Notes under the pieces: model-generated
Seen by the model: the letters and a program-made list of their open reading frames with translations, nothing else
Database searches by the model: none
What the model was told of the DNA's origin: nothing
Part shown: piece by piece, positions 7,921 to 15,965 of the stretch
Numbering within the stretch: position 1 is the stretch's first letter
Layout of the letters: each line of letters opens with the position of its first letter
Source: Vibrio sp. 10N.286.49.B3
GTDB lineage: Bacteria > Pseudomonadota > Gammaproteobacteria > Enterobacterales > Vibrionaceae
Length of the DNA stretch: 37,605 nucleotides
Direction: 5' to 3'
Assembly: GCF_002873395.1 (NCBI RefSeq)
Contig: NZ_MCUV01000036.1
Span: 1-37,605 of the forward strand
Program-made: the position numbers and the translations under genes

Positions 7921-8237
7921 ATATCGGTTAATTTATGCAAACCGCTAATTTTTACCCAGCAAAGTCAGAACTTTCATTGATTTTGCTAGTAATTATTATA
8001 CTGATACCCTCATTGGGATAATGAATAGAGTGATAGAAAAAGTATTATGGACATAATAATCCATAATGATTGGATCTAATGCTCCTTTTTCTTCATTATG
8101 ATTGCTCTTATGATGCTCTCCGTTGGCATCACACAGTGCTAAGTTCAAACGTTAAGTATCCTTTAGGTAGTCAATATAATGTGATGCTGTACTCTTACCT
8201 CATGGGTAGATTAACAATATTAAAGCTGGAGAAAATC
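7921..8237 (+). promoter_or_regulatory. Region upstream of the nitroreductase with an operator-like palindrome
   Basis: There is no gene in this 317-bp stretch. A 7-bp inverted repeat ATTATGG (8044-8050) / CCATAAT (8061-8067) with a 10-bp centre is the clearest element and looks like a dimeric repressor site. A TATACT at about 7998-8003 could be a -10. An open frame runs from 8070 into the nitroreductase, but its residues do not look like the family and there is a proper ribosome-binding site further down. Confidence 0.4.
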
Positions 8238-8897
8238 ATGTCTCATCAAATCATTAAAGATCTCAATAATCGTTACACTGTCAAACAGTATGACCCAAGT
8301 AAGCCTGTTTCAGCAGAAGACATGGAAGTGATTAAAGAAGCATTACGTTTATCTGCTTCTTCTATCAATTCACAGCCTTGGAAATTTATTGTTATAGAAA
8401 GTGATCAAGCAAAGCAACGTTTTCATGATACTTTTGCCAATATGCATCAGTTTAATCAGCGCCATGCAAAAGAAGCATCACATATCATTTTGTTTGCTAA
8501 TAACCCACACTTTACAAAAAATGATTATAAAAAAGTGGTTGATGTAGAAGTATCATCTGGTCACCTACCGGCAGATATGCATGACACGATGCTAAATGGT
8601 GCATTCGGTTTTGTTGAACTTAATACTGATGATTCAGGGTTTAACGGTAACTGGACAAAAGCACAAACTTATATCGCACTTGGTAATACCCTTCATGTGT
8701 TAGCTCGCCTTGGTATTGGTTCGACGTCAATGGAAGGGGTAGATCCTGAGTTGATCGGTGAGCTGTTTAAAGATGAGCTTGGTGGTTACGTTTGTGATTT
8801 TGCACTTGCTATTGGTTACCATGCTGAAGGGAAAGATTATAACCACGGCTTACCTAAATCACGCTTAGCTATTGACGATGTGGTTGCTGTTATTTAA
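8238..8897 (+). CDS. Oxygen-insensitive NAD(P)H nitroreductase / flavin reductase, FRase I-like
   Basis: An FMN-dependent enzyme of 219 aa in the NfsB/FRase I group, which reduces nitro compounds, quinones and free flavin with NAD(P)H. It matches the V. fischeri flavin reductase I pattern: IIKDLNNRYTVKQYDPSKPV, then EALRLSASSINSQPWKFIVI (the FMN-binding block), FANMHQFNQRH, ALGNTLHVLARLGIGSTSMEG, and ALAIGYHAEGKDYNHGLPKSR. FRase I can supply reduced flavin to bacterial luciferase, but no lux genes are in the window. GGAG lies 6 bp before the ATG at 8238, and this start gives the family's usual length. It stands alone and ends at a hairpin. Confidence 0.93.
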   Translation: MSHQIIKDLNNRYTVKQYDPSKPVSAEDMEVIKEALRLSASSINSQPWKFIVIESDQAKQRFHDTFANMHQFNQRHAKEASHIILFANNPHFTKNDYKKVVDVEVSSGHLPADMHDTMLNGAFGFVELNTDDSGFNGNWTKAQTYIALGNTLHVLARLGIGSTSMEGVDPELIGELFKDELGGYVCDFALAIGYHAEGKDYNHGLPKSRLAIDDVVAVI

Positions 8898-8916
8898 TCA
8901 CTGATAATTATGATCG

Positions 8917-8950
8917 GGATGAGTGCGAGTAAACTGCACTCATCCTTACA
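8917..8950 (+). terminator. Terminator-like hairpin after the nitroreductase gene
   Basis: A perfect 10-bp stem, GGATGAGTGC (8917-8926) with GCACTCATCC (8936-8945), has a 9-base loop. It lies 20 bp after the nitroreductase stop. The T tract is short (TTACATTT). It could also serve the convergent murQ transcript. Confidence 0.55.
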
Positions 8951-8984
8951 TTTAAAGGCTTGCTAAAATAAGCATCAATGATTT

Positions 8985-9881
8985 TTATTGTAATGCCAAC
9001 CTAACAAATCCATTATTTTCTTTGAGTTTCTGCTTTGCACTTTCTGCATCTAATCCACTGAGCAACATTAAGATTGCCGTTTTACAATGACGCTCACACT
9101 GTAGTAAGGCTTGTTCCACTTCTTCAACCGAACAACCTGTCGCTTCAATCACAATATTTTGCTGGCGTTGGATCAACTTTGCATTGGTTGCTTCTACATC
9201 GACCATTAAATTACCAAACACTTTACCGGCTTTAATCATCGCTCCGGTAGTAATCATATTTAGCACAAGTTTCTGCGCTGTACCTGCTTTCATACGCGAA
9301 GAGCCGGTGATGACTTCAGCGCCAACAACAGGTGTTATCGCAATTTGAGCCAGTGCTGCCATTGGACTATGTGGATTACAGCTAATACATGCAACGCTCG
9401 CCCCCACTTCTAATGCATACTCCATTGCTCCAAGAACATAAGGCGTTCTGCCACTTGCAGCAATACCAACTACAACATCCTTTGCAGTGAGTGCGACATT
9501 TTTCAGATCTTGCTGACCAAGTACTCGGTTATCTTCTGCGTTCTCAACGGCTTTTAATATTGCAGGATGACCACCCGCTATCAAGCCAACCACGTCCTCT
9601 GGTTTACTACCGAAGGTTGGTGGGCACTCACTTGCATCCAAAATCCCTAAACGACCTGATGTGCCTGCTCCACAATAAAATAATCGACCTCCTTGAGCAA
9701 AGGCAGCGGCGACTTTATCAACGACCTGAGCAATTTGAGGGATGGTTTTCTCTACCGCTAATGCCACTTTCTGATCTTCTTGATTAATGACATTCAACAT
9801 ATCAACAGTGGTGAGTGTGTCAATGTGTTCACTGGCTTTGTTACGGCTCTCTGTAACCAGTTGAGTAAGATCTATATGCAT
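8985..9881 (-). CDS. murQ: N-acetylmuramic acid 6-phosphate etherase
   Basis: MurQ cleaves the lactyl ether of MurNAc-6-phosphate to give GlcNAc-6-phosphate and D-lactate, a step in recycling cell-wall peptides and sugars. The 298-aa length is standard. The SIS domain shows [23 protein letters not shown], where Glu85 is in the position of the catalytic acid, and later [18 protein letters not shown] and [19 protein letters not shown], which bind the sugar phosphate. A C-terminal helical extension follows. No murP (PTS permease) or anmK is adjacent, so substrate supply must be encoded elsewhere. Its product would feed NagA and then NagB (18917-19717 in this window). It is divergent from trmY across about 160 bp. 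Confidence 0.96.
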   Translation of the reverse strand: MHIDLTQLVTESRNKASEHIDTLTTVDMLNVINQEDQKVALAVEKTIPQIAQVVDKVAAAFAQGGRLFYCGAGTSGRLGILDASECPPTFGSKPEDVVGLIAGGHPAILKAVENAEDNRVLGQQDLKNVALTAKDVVVGIAASGRTPYVLGAMEYALEVGASVACISCNPHSPMAALAQIAITPVVGAEVITGSSRMKAGTAQKLVLNMITTGAMIKAGKVFGNLMVDVEATNAKLIQRQQNIVIEATGCSVEEVEQALLQCERHCKTAILMLLSGLDAESAKQKLKENNGFVRLALQ

Positions 9882-10039
9882 CCCTTTTTCCTTTTATCAA
9901 TATATGACTCAAACATACCATTTTTCTGGCTATGGCTCGATGAAGGATTGACTTCATCCATTGAACACGGTTACATAGCGCGTACTCTGGCTGTGAACTA
10001 TGACAGCTATCCTGTTTTTCAACCAAAAAGGTATTATTC

Positions 10040-10639
10040 ATGCGTGCGTTTGTATTAAGAGCTCGTTCTGCCCCTACTGAAAGCCAAGCGTTATTAGAAT
10101 CGGTTGGCCAAGAAGCGCATACTGAAATTTTAGCCCACACGTTAATGAATACGATTTTTGTGGCGCAGTCTCATCGTAAAGATGTCATTGTTCATTTGGT
10201 GCTAGAAAGTACGAAAGATTTTTCACGTACTGTCACCTTTCACTCTAATGATATGACCAACATTGGTGGTTTCCACGAATCAGTATTACTCGCAGTTGTT
10301 GCAAGAGCTTTAGATGCATCAAAAGGCATGACCAAAGAACAAGAGCGTCAAGTAGAACCTGGTGTCACAGTTCGAACAGTAAGCTTTGAAAAACTGATCA
10401 AGGAAGTCGCTGAAGATTACCAACTGTATATGATGGATAAAAAAGGCGATTCAATTCGTGATATTGAACTGGCTCAAAATCCATGCTTTATCTTAACTGA
10501 TCACATTCCTATGCCGAAGAAAACCTACAATAGTATGAAGCGTCTTGGTACTGAAATGATTAGCTTAGGTCCAACAATGATTTTTGCTTCTCAATGCGTC
10601 ACCATTATTCAAAATGAGTTAGATATCGCTGGCATTTAA
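10040..10639 (+). CDS. TrmY-family SPOUT RNA methyltransferase (putative pseudouridine methyltransferase)
   Basis: This 199-aa protein belongs to the SPOUT superfamily branch of TrmY, which in archaea N1-methylates pseudouridine 54 of tRNA using S-adenosylmethionine. Visible blocks are MRAFVLRARSAP at the start, VTFHSNDMTNIGGFHESVLL in the middle, PCFILTDHIPMP, and the C-terminal knot LGTEMISLGPTMIFASQCVTIIQNELD, where the trefoil knot binds the cofactor. The length equals that of archaeal members. Bacteria normally have 5-methyluridine at position 54, so the substrate in this organism is not obvious. It appears monocistronic. Confidence 0.85.
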   Translation: MRAFVLRARSAPTESQALLESVGQEAHTEILAHTLMNTIFVAQSHRKDVIVHLVLESTKDFSRTVTFHSNDMTNIGGFHESVLLAVVARALDASKGMTKEQERQVEPGVTVRTVSFEKLIKEVAEDYQLYMMDKKGDSIRDIELAQNPCFILTDHIPMPKKTYNSMKRLGTEMISLGPTMIFASQCVTIIQNELDIAGI

Positions 10640-10659
10640 CTCTCCTTGCTTCTGATAGT

Positions 10660-10698
10660 CTATGCACAAAATGCATAGGCTATAGTCCCTTTTGTCAT
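10660..10698 (+). terminator. Weak terminator-like hairpin after the TrmY-like gene
   Basis: CTATGCA (10660-10666) pairs with TGCATAG (10672-10678) with a 5-base loop. A CCCTTTTG tract follows about 10 bases later. The U tract is displaced, so function is uncertain. Confidence 0.35.
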
Positions 10699-10754
10699 TT
10701 GTTTATTTGTGCTTCTTTCTCTACTATTTCGCTCCAATTTATTAAGGGCGTCAC

Positions 10755-10955
10755 ATGTTCTCACAATCACTTTTCGCTCAATTATTACGAATGGGTGTAT
10801 TACTTACACTGACATTAGTTGCTGTTCACCACTACCAACCTTTATTGGATCTTTTTGCCCAAGAAGCGGTAAATAGTGGCTGCCACCAATCGTTTGAATT
10901 TAATGATGAGCCTACCCATCACGTTGGTCATCATAATCACCATTCCCACCATTAA
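10755..10955 (+). CDS. Small membrane protein with a histidine-rich C-terminus
   Basis: A 66-aa product that I do not recognise. It has one hydrophobic segment (about residues 8-26, LLRMGVLLTLTLVAVHHYQP), a short acidic middle and a C-terminal tail with nine histidines in about the last thirteen residues (HHVGHHNHHSHH). Such tails usually bind Ni, Zn, Co or Cu. The gene starts shortly after an AAGGG (weak site) and ends 16 bp before the MFS start, so the two are probably cotranscribed. This suggests a metal-binding accessory to the transporter, but there is no family evidence. It is not CbtB, whose C-terminal motif differs. Confidence 0.6.
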   Translation: MFSQSLFAQLLRMGVLLTLTLVAVHHYQPLLDLFAQEAVNSGCHQSFEFNDEPTHHVGHHNHHSHH

Positions 10956-10971
10956 TAAGAGCATTTCACCT

Positions 10972-12201
10972 ATGAGTATTTTCCGCTTTCCTCTCCTTGT
11001 TTGGCTTGGAATAGGGACTTTAATTATCAGCCTAGGGATCAGGCAATCTTTTGGTATTTTTATGATGCCAATTAGTGAACATTACGATACCGGTCGTGAG
11101 TTTTTCAGCTTTGCCATTGCACTACAAAACTTACTGTTTGGTGTCTTTCAACCTTTTGTGGGTATGGCTGCTGATCGCTGGGGAGCAAAACGCATCATTA
11201 TTGCTGGTGCGATTGCCTATGCGAGTGGGCTTTTCCTGACCTCAATCGCTAGTGAACCCAGCATGCTTTACTTCTCACTTGGTGCTTTAGTTGGGCTTGG
11301 TTTAAGTGCCACCAGCTATGTCATTGTACTTGGTGCTGTTGCTAAAGTAGTGCCCGCTGAGCACGCAGCAAAAGCCTTTGGTTTAACAACCGCTGCCGGA
11401 TCTTTTGGTATGTTTGCTATGATCCCTGGCACACATGCGATGCTCAACAATCTCAACTGGCAGTTTGCGATGCAAGTCTTCGCCATGTTATGTGTCTTAA
11501 TTGTCACTTTTGCGCTTTTCATGAACACTGTGAAAAAGTCAACGAAACCACAAGATCAAGCAAGTAGTCAAAGCAACACCAATGAACCTCAAAGTGTAAA
11601 AGCCGCTTTAAAAGAAGCCGTTAGTAATAAAAGCTATTGGCTCATTCACGCTGGGTTCTTTGTGTGTGGCTTTCATGTCATGTTTATTGCGACCCATTTA
11701 CCAAGTTATTTAGCCGATAAAAATTTACCGGCATCAACCGCTGCTATGGCTCTGGCTTACGTAGGGATATTTAATATCTTCGGTTCATACTTTTGGGGTG
11801 TGATGGGGGATAGATTCAGTAAGCGTCACGTCATGTCAGCGTTATACTTTGTGCGAACGATTGTCATTGCAGGTTTTGTTACATTGCCTGTGACTGAGCA
11901 TACTGCTGCTATCTTTGGCGCTGCGATTGGCTTTTGCTGGTTAGGTACTGTGCCCTTAACATCTGGACTGGTACGTCAAATATTTGGAGCTAAGTATCTA
12001 TCGACCTTATATGGTTTGGTCTTCTTTACTCATCAAATCGGTAGCTTCTTAGGCGCTTGGGTTGGTGGGCGTATCTACGACTATTACGGCACCTACGAGC
12101 CAATTTGGTGGTCAACTGTGATCTTAGCTTTCTGTGCAGCACTGATTCACCTGCCGATTAATGATAAACCTATTGAACGGCTAAAAGTCGCAACAATTTA
12201 A
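10972..12201 (+). CDS. MFS transporter, monocarboxylate-porter-like
   Basis: A 12-helix major facilitator of 409 aa. The start MSIFRFPLLVWLGIGTLIIS leads into GIRQSFGIFMMPISEHY, the pattern of the MCT/OFA-like MFS branch; the loop 2-3 motif is GMAADRWGAKRIIIAG and its second-half copy is GVMGDRFSKRHVMS. A cytoplasmic loop rich in Gln, Ser and Lys (about 195-220) separates the halves. The ATG at 10972 is chosen: an earlier in-frame ATG would overlap the histidine-rich gene and add polar residues foreign to the family. Its substrate cannot be read from sequence. It lies just after the His-rich small gene and is followed by a terminator-like hairpin. Confidence 0.87.
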   Translation: MSIFRFPLLVWLGIGTLIISLGIRQSFGIFMMPISEHYDTGREFFSFAIALQNLLFGVFQPFVGMAADRWGAKRIIIAGAIAYASGLFLTSIASEPSMLYFSLGALVGLGLSATSYVIVLGAVAKVVPAEHAAKAFGLTTAAGSFGMFAMIPGTHAMLNNLNWQFAMQVFAMLCVLIVTFALFMNTVKKSTKPQDQASSQSNTNEPQSVKAALKEAVSNKSYWLIHAGFFVCGFHVMFIATHLPSYLADKNLPASTAAMALAYVGIFNIFGSYFWGVMGDRFSKRHVMSALYFVRTIVIAGFVTLPVTEHTAAIFGAAIGFCWLGTVPLTSGLVRQIFGAKYLSTLYGLVFFTHQIGSFLGAWVGGRIYDYYGTYEPIWWSTVILAFCAALIHLPINDKPIERLKVATI

Positions 12202-12212
12202 GGTAAAAATCG

Positions 12213-12246
12213 AGGAGTGCTCTGATATTGGGTGCTCCTTTTTATT
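12213..12246 (+). terminator. Terminator after the MFS gene
   Basis: AGGAG (12214-12218) and CTCCT (12235-12239), extended by an imperfect GC pairing, form a hairpin followed by TTTTTATT. It begins 12 bp after the MFS stop codon. Confidence 0.55.
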
Positions 12247-12432
12247 GCTTTTCTGCTCGCTACTTTCTTCTCTTTATCTGCCTAGAAATAATGAAATAAA
12301 ATCGATACTCATTATGCTAGAAATCGTATATCCTCCCTGCACTTTCTTCTACTCATCCGCTTTATTTAAACGTGTGGCGAGTCCCTTTTTTACTTCATTT
12401 AGTCTCTTATCTAAAGAGCCTTAAGGATACTC

Positions 12433-13164
12433 ATGTTTTTTGAATGGCTAGACTCAACAGTCTTACTTGCCATGCTCTTGGTTTTTATTGGATCATTTGT
12501 ACAAACTTCGATTGGATTTGGTCTTGCGATTGTTGCAGCTCCTTTGCTGTTTATGGTCTCACCAGACTATGTCCCTGCCCCTATTTGTTTAGTCGCCTTG
12601 TTTATTTCTATTTTTAATGCAATGAAGTATCGCGACAACATCTCTATTGGCGGGCTAAAAATGGCACTGCTTGGTCGTATTCCTGGGTCAATGTGTGGCG
12701 CTGCGCTACTACTTGTCGTTTCAACTAGTGCCCTGTCTCTTTTCTTAGGCTTTGTAGTTTTATTTGCTGTCGTTGTGAGTTTACTGCCCATTCGCATTGA
12801 ACCGACTCCGAAGAAAATGGGGGTTGCTGGGTTCTTCTCTGGCTTTCTAGGTACAAGTTCAGCAATTGGTGGACCACCGATGGCGCTGTTATTACAACAT
12901 CAAGAAGCCAGTCAGTTACGAGGTAATTTGTCTGCTTTCTTTGTTTTTAGTTCTATCATTTCACTGGTAATGCTGATATCAATTGGTTTTTTCACATTGC
13001 ATCACCTATATATTACTTTACCTTTGCTAGTTCCGGCATGGTTAGGTTATAAGTTAGCGATTGTAACGACGCAATCACTACCAAAAGATAAAATTCGTGC
13101 TGGAGCGCTTGTACTGTGTTCTCTCAGCGGAATGACTGCAATTTGGCAAGGATTTACAATGTAA
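12433..13164 (+). CDS. TSUP (TauE/SafE) family permease
   Basis: A 243-aa integral membrane protein with about eight helices. It shows the two-fold internal repeat of the TauE/SafE family: the first half has FIGSFVQTSIGFGLAIVAAPLLF, the second GFFSGFLGTSSAIGGPPMALLLQ. Members export or take up sulfite, sulfoacetate or other small sulfur or organic anions; the substrate here is unknown. AAGGA lies 7 bp before the ATG. No sulfur-metabolism genes are adjacent. It stands alone between two intergenic gaps of about 230 and 100 bp. Confidence 0.85.
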   Translation: MFFEWLDSTVLLAMLLVFIGSFVQTSIGFGLAIVAAPLLFMVSPDYVPAPICLVALFISIFNAMKYRDNISIGGLKMALLGRIPGSMCGAALLLVVSTSALSLFLGFVVLFAVVVSLLPIRIEPTPKKMGVAGFFSGFLGTSSAIGGPPMALLLQHQEASQLRGNLSAFFVFSSIISLVMLISIGFFTLHHLYITLPLLVPAWLGYKLAIVTTQSLPKDKIRAGALVLCSLSGMTAIWQGFTM

Positions 13165-13266
13165 ATACTTTCCTAATGATGCGTTGAGCGGTAAAGTGCT
13201 GCGCATCAATCTACAATAGATAAAAACGTATTAACCAATACATTCGTAACAAAGAGTATTTTAAGA

Positions 13267-13515
13267 ATGAATAATGAAGTAGACGTAATTGATAACCTAG
13301 AAGACCTTGAGCAGTTCTTACTATCGGTTGAAAACGGTGGCTTGGGACTCACTGGTGTTGCTGGTGTAGGCATGGCAACAAATAATGCTGATGGTCGCCA
13401 TTTCGTTGCTGTATTTGATAACAGCCAAAAACTGCTTTTAGCACGTTGGATCACTGATGAAGTCTATGCTAATGGTAAAGATTTAGTTCGTAACGGACCT
13501 ACTCGTCGCCATTAA
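13267..13515 (+). CDS. Small conserved-looking hypothetical protein
   Basis: An 82-aa soluble protein with no signal peptide or membrane helix. It begins with an acidic helix (MNNEVDVIDNLEDLEQFLLSVE), then a glycine-rich stretch (GGLGLTGVAGVGMATN), then a strand-rich end (RHFVAVFDNSQKLLLARWITDE). I do not recognise a family. Coding is supported by a clean start, a strong bidirectional terminator 16 bp after the stop codon, and residue composition typical of a real protein. Function unknown. Confidence 0.65.
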   Translation: MNNEVDVIDNLEDLEQFLLSVENGGLGLTGVAGVGMATNNADGRHFVAVFDNSQKLLLARWITDEVYANGKDLVRNGPTRRH

Positions 13516-13530
13516 TCACGATTAGAAAAT

Positions 13531-13590
13531 AAAAAAGCCGTCTGTACCTTTTACTATTGCTAGTTAAAGTGTACATAGACGGCTTTTTTA
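13531..13590. terminator. Bidirectional intrinsic terminator
   Basis: The arms AAAAAAGCCGTCTGTAC (13531-13547) and GTACATAGACGGCTTTTTTA (13571-13590) form a long A/T-flanked hairpin, one base bulging in the right arm. It has T tracts on both strands and sits between the convergent small hypothetical gene (ending 13515) and the antiporter gene (ending 13624), so it can serve both. Confidence 0.9.
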
Positions 13591-13623
13591 CATCAAAAAT
13601 TGATGGTCTATTAGGCGTAAAAG

Positions 13624-15045
13624 TTAAGCGTGTAAGTAGCCAGTGCTCATCATATAGATAGAAGCTAAAGCAAGCACAACTAACATTACTTCAATGCCTT
13701 TATCCACCTTGCTATAAACTACTTCACCAGCCTTCATTCTATCGGCATGTGTATAACGAAACAGTGGAATACCTAAAGCATAAATAATGGTCGCCATTAA
13801 TAAGTACTCTAAGCCTGCAGCCGTCATTAACCAGAAACAAAATAGTGATGATACCGCTGAAATAAAGAAGTAACCAAAGTTAAAGCTTTTTAAACCTAAA
13901 CTTCTGTAATTAATTGATAGTTTGAGTAAATACAAGCTGCTTAGGAAGTAACATGGCAGCACCGTTACTGATGCGATATTAATAGCGGCTAAATATACGT
14001 TTTCATAAAGAACCACAACAAAGACTAATAATTGCATGAACGCAGTAGAAGCGTATAGAGCGATACTTGGTGCACCATTTTTATTCTCGCGAGCAAATAT
14101 CTTTGGAAACTCTCCCGTTTTACCAGCTTCAAATGGTACTTCTGCCACTAGTATTGTCCATGCAACCAAAGCACCAAACACAGAAACAAGCACACAGATA
14201 TTCACTAATAGCCCACCCCATGGGCCAACAGCCTCAGCTAATAATGATGCCGCTGAAGGGTTAGGAAGTTGTGCTAACTCTTGTTGTGGTAATAAACCAA
14301 ATGCAAACACAGAGATTAGTGTGTACATAGTGATCGCGACTAAAAATCCAATCAAGGTTGCCTTACCAACATCCGATTTGTTCTTAGCACGCCCTGATAG
14401 CACTACTGCGCCTTCAATACCAACAAAACACCAAAGCGTCACCATCATTGTACTTTGTACTTGGGAAAAGACAGAGCCAAGGTTATTTTCTTGTCCCCAA
14501 ACGTCTAGTGTCATGCGTTCTGGTTCAAAATTAAATAAGATGATGCAAATAATGAAAGTTAAACCAATCAATTTACCCATGGTTGAAATGATATTCACAA
14601 TAGAAGAGCTGTGCATACCACGTAAGGCGATATGGTTCATACCCCAAATCAAACCAGTACATAAAATAACAGTTTCAATGCCGTGCTCTAAAAGAATTGG
14701 GAAAAAGAGACCGAGTGAGTCATTCACCATGACAGCTAACGCCACATTCCCCATACAGCTCATTAGCCAGTAACCCCAAGCGGAGTGAAAACCAATGTAC
14801 TCACCAAAGCCAGCTTTAGCGTAAGAGAAGATCCCAGAGTTTAAATCGGGCTTATGTTCGGATAATAATCGGAAAGTTTGTACTAATAGCAACATGCCAG
14901 CACCGGTAATCGCCCAAGCTAATGTGACAGCACCAATAGAAGCTTGTTCGGCCATGTTCTGTGGAATACTAAAAATGCCACTACCGATCATAGAGCCAAA
15001 GACAATAGCGATTAATCCAATTAATCCTAATGAGTTGTTTTTCAT
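13624..15045 (-). CDS. APC-family basic amino acid antiporter (arginine/ornithine ArcD-like)
   Basis: A 473-aa inner-membrane antiporter of the basic amino acid/polyamine antiporter (APA) group of the APC superfamily, with about 12 helices. The family signature near the N-terminus is GSMIGSGIFSIPQNMAEQAS, and later FVGIEGAVVLSGRAKNKSDVGKAT and ILVAEVPFEAGKTGEFPKIFA are typical of arginine/ornithine and lysine/cadaverine exchangers. The exact pair cannot be told: no arginine deiminase or decarboxylase gene is adjacent. The ATG at 15045 has only a weak GAG before it. A promoter with a terminator-like hairpin within the short leader (15065-15092) suggests control at the level of elongation. Confidence 0.87.
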   Translation of the reverse strand: MKNNSLGLIGLIAIVFGSMIGSGIFSIPQNMAEQASIGAVTLAWAITGAGMLLLVQTFRLLSEHKPDLNSGIFSYAKAGFGEYIGFHSAWGYWLMSCMGNVALAVMVNDSLGLFFPILLEHGIETVILCTGLIWGMNHIALRGMHSSSIVNIISTMGKLIGLTFIICIILFNFEPERMTLDVWGQENNLGSVFSQVQSTMMVTLWCFVGIEGAVVLSGRAKNKSDVGKATLIGFLVAITMYTLISVFAFGLLPQQELAQLPNPSAASLLAEAVGPWGGLLVNICVLVSVFGALVAWTILVAEVPFEAGKTGEFPKIFARENKNGAPSIALYASTAFMQLLVFVVVLYENVYLAAINIASVTVLPCYFLSSLYLLKLSINYRSLGLKSFNFGYFFISAVSSLFCFWLMTAAGLEYLLMATIIYALGIPLFRYTHADRMKAGEVVYSKVDKGIEVMLVVLALASIYMMSTGYLHA

Positions 15046-15060
15046 TATTTTTTCTCAATA

Positions 15061-15092
15061 AAAAAGCAGGAGTCTCTCTCAAGAGGCTCCTG
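15061..15092 (-). terminator. Intrinsic-terminator-like hairpin in the antiporter leader
   Basis: On the minus strand GCAGGAGCCTCT pairs with AGAGACTCCTGC (12 positions, one G-U) around a 4-base loop and runs directly into TTTTTT. It lies about 16 bp before the antiporter ATG and downstream of a good promoter (15140-15113), so it is inside the leader, not at the end of the upstream gene, which has its own terminator at 15226-15252. Confidence 0.7.
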
Positions 15093-15112
15093 CCAATAAA
15101 ATTTATAGTGCA

Positions 15113-15140
15113 ATTATATTCTCTTTAAGTGCATAATCAA
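15113..15140 (-). promoter_or_regulatory. Promoter of the antiporter gene
   Basis: A -35 TTGATT (15140-15135), a 16-bp spacer and a perfect -10 TATAAT (15118-15113) on the minus strand. The start would be near 15106, which puts the terminator-like hairpin about 13 nt from the 5' end of the message. Confidence 0.6.
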
Positions 15141-15225
15141 TACTAATCACCCAATAGTTAACACAAAAGCAGTTAATATGTTCGCTTTATTTATATATAA
15201 CAGTTATTTGCACTTCTAAATTTGC

Positions 15226-15252
15226 TAAAAAAAATGCCCACCGAAGTGAGCA
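15226..15252 (-). terminator. Intrinsic terminator of yehS
   Basis: On the minus strand GCTCAC and GTGGGC (one G-U pair) close a TTCG tetraloop (15251-15236), followed by A and eight Ts (15234-15227). It begins about 37 bp after the yehS stop codon. Confidence 0.85.
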
Positions 15253-15288
15253 TGATTATTCATTGGATGACAAAGTAATCGCGTATTA

Positions 15289-15780
15289 TTAAACGGCTTC
15301 TACTTCATCAAAATCGGCTTGATCTGGGCGGTGCAAACGCTGAACACCCGTTAGGAAGTTACGTAAGATTTGATCTTTACATTCACGGTAGTTTTTATGA
15401 TTTGGCTTACGGAAAAAAGCACCAAGTTCATGAGCACTCATATCAAAATCAACCAGTTCCATCACGTTTAAAATATCTTCTGATTTCATATTGAGTGCAA
15501 TACGCAGCTTCATGAAGATCATATTATTCGTTAAAGCTTTTTCTGGTTTAGGTTGCTCACCCTCTTTCTTGCCACGTCTAACGTTAATCAAACCATTAAG
15601 AAAAGTCGCTAACTCTACATCTTTACAACGCTTAAAACCTTTATCTTCTTCTCTCTTTAACCAAGCACTTACTTGCTCACGAGTTACAGTTAGATCAGCT
15701 TGTGCGAACACATCAATCATTTTTGCGTCTTTCAAATTAAAGGTATAGCGAATACGTCGCAAGATATCATTATTAGTCAT
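15289..15780 (-). CDS. yehS: DUF1456 protein YehS
   Basis: A 163-aa cytoplasmic protein made of two copies of the DUF1456 domain. Copy 1 (about 1-65) has NNDILRRIRYTFNLKDAKMIDVF and copy 2 (about 85-150) has NNMIFMKLRIALNMKSEDILNVM; each ends with a K-rich C-K-D block (KRCKDVELATFLNGL, RECKDQILRNFLTGV). A basic linker with KPEKA joins them. The function of the family is unknown. The second of two adjacent ATGs is preferred, as AGGA lies 7 bp before it. It is followed by its own terminator and is divergent from nhaD. Confidence 0.88.
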   Translation of the reverse strand: MTNNDILRRIRYTFNLKDAKMIDVFAQADLTVTREQVSAWLKREEDKGFKRCKDVELATFLNGLINVRRGKKEGEQPKPEKALTNNMIFMKLRIALNMKSEDILNVMELVDFDMSAHELGAFFRKPNHKNYRECKDQILRNFLTGVQRLHRPDQADFDEVEAV

Positions 15781-15965
15781 CATTTTTCCTAATGAAGTGG
15801 CAATAGCTTTAAGCTTTTTACGTCATCAACGATTAGCTAGCTATAAGGTTGGCGCGCACTCTAACAGATTTAGGCAAAAAAAGGGGATATTTCGAGTGAC
15901 TTCACACTGCCCTTCCTATTTAGCAACTAAAATTGTGCCACTACTAAGCCACAGGAAGGATTCTG

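Noticed and set aside
8070..8237. Extended N-terminus of the nitroreductase
   Set aside because: The family starts at the methionine at 8238, preceded by GGAG; the added residues do not match.
9780..10140. Two overlapping open frames around the murQ/trmY gap
   Set aside because: They run across or into real genes in other frames, lack ribosome-binding sites, and have compositions unlike proteins.
10876..10971. Longer MFS start overlapping the His-rich gene
   Set aside because: The extra residues are polar and would overlap another coding frame; the ATG at 10972 fits the family.
14036..14773. A 245-codon plus-strand frame opposite the antiporter
   Set aside because: It is the mirror of a hydrophobic gene on the minus strand; it has no start signals.
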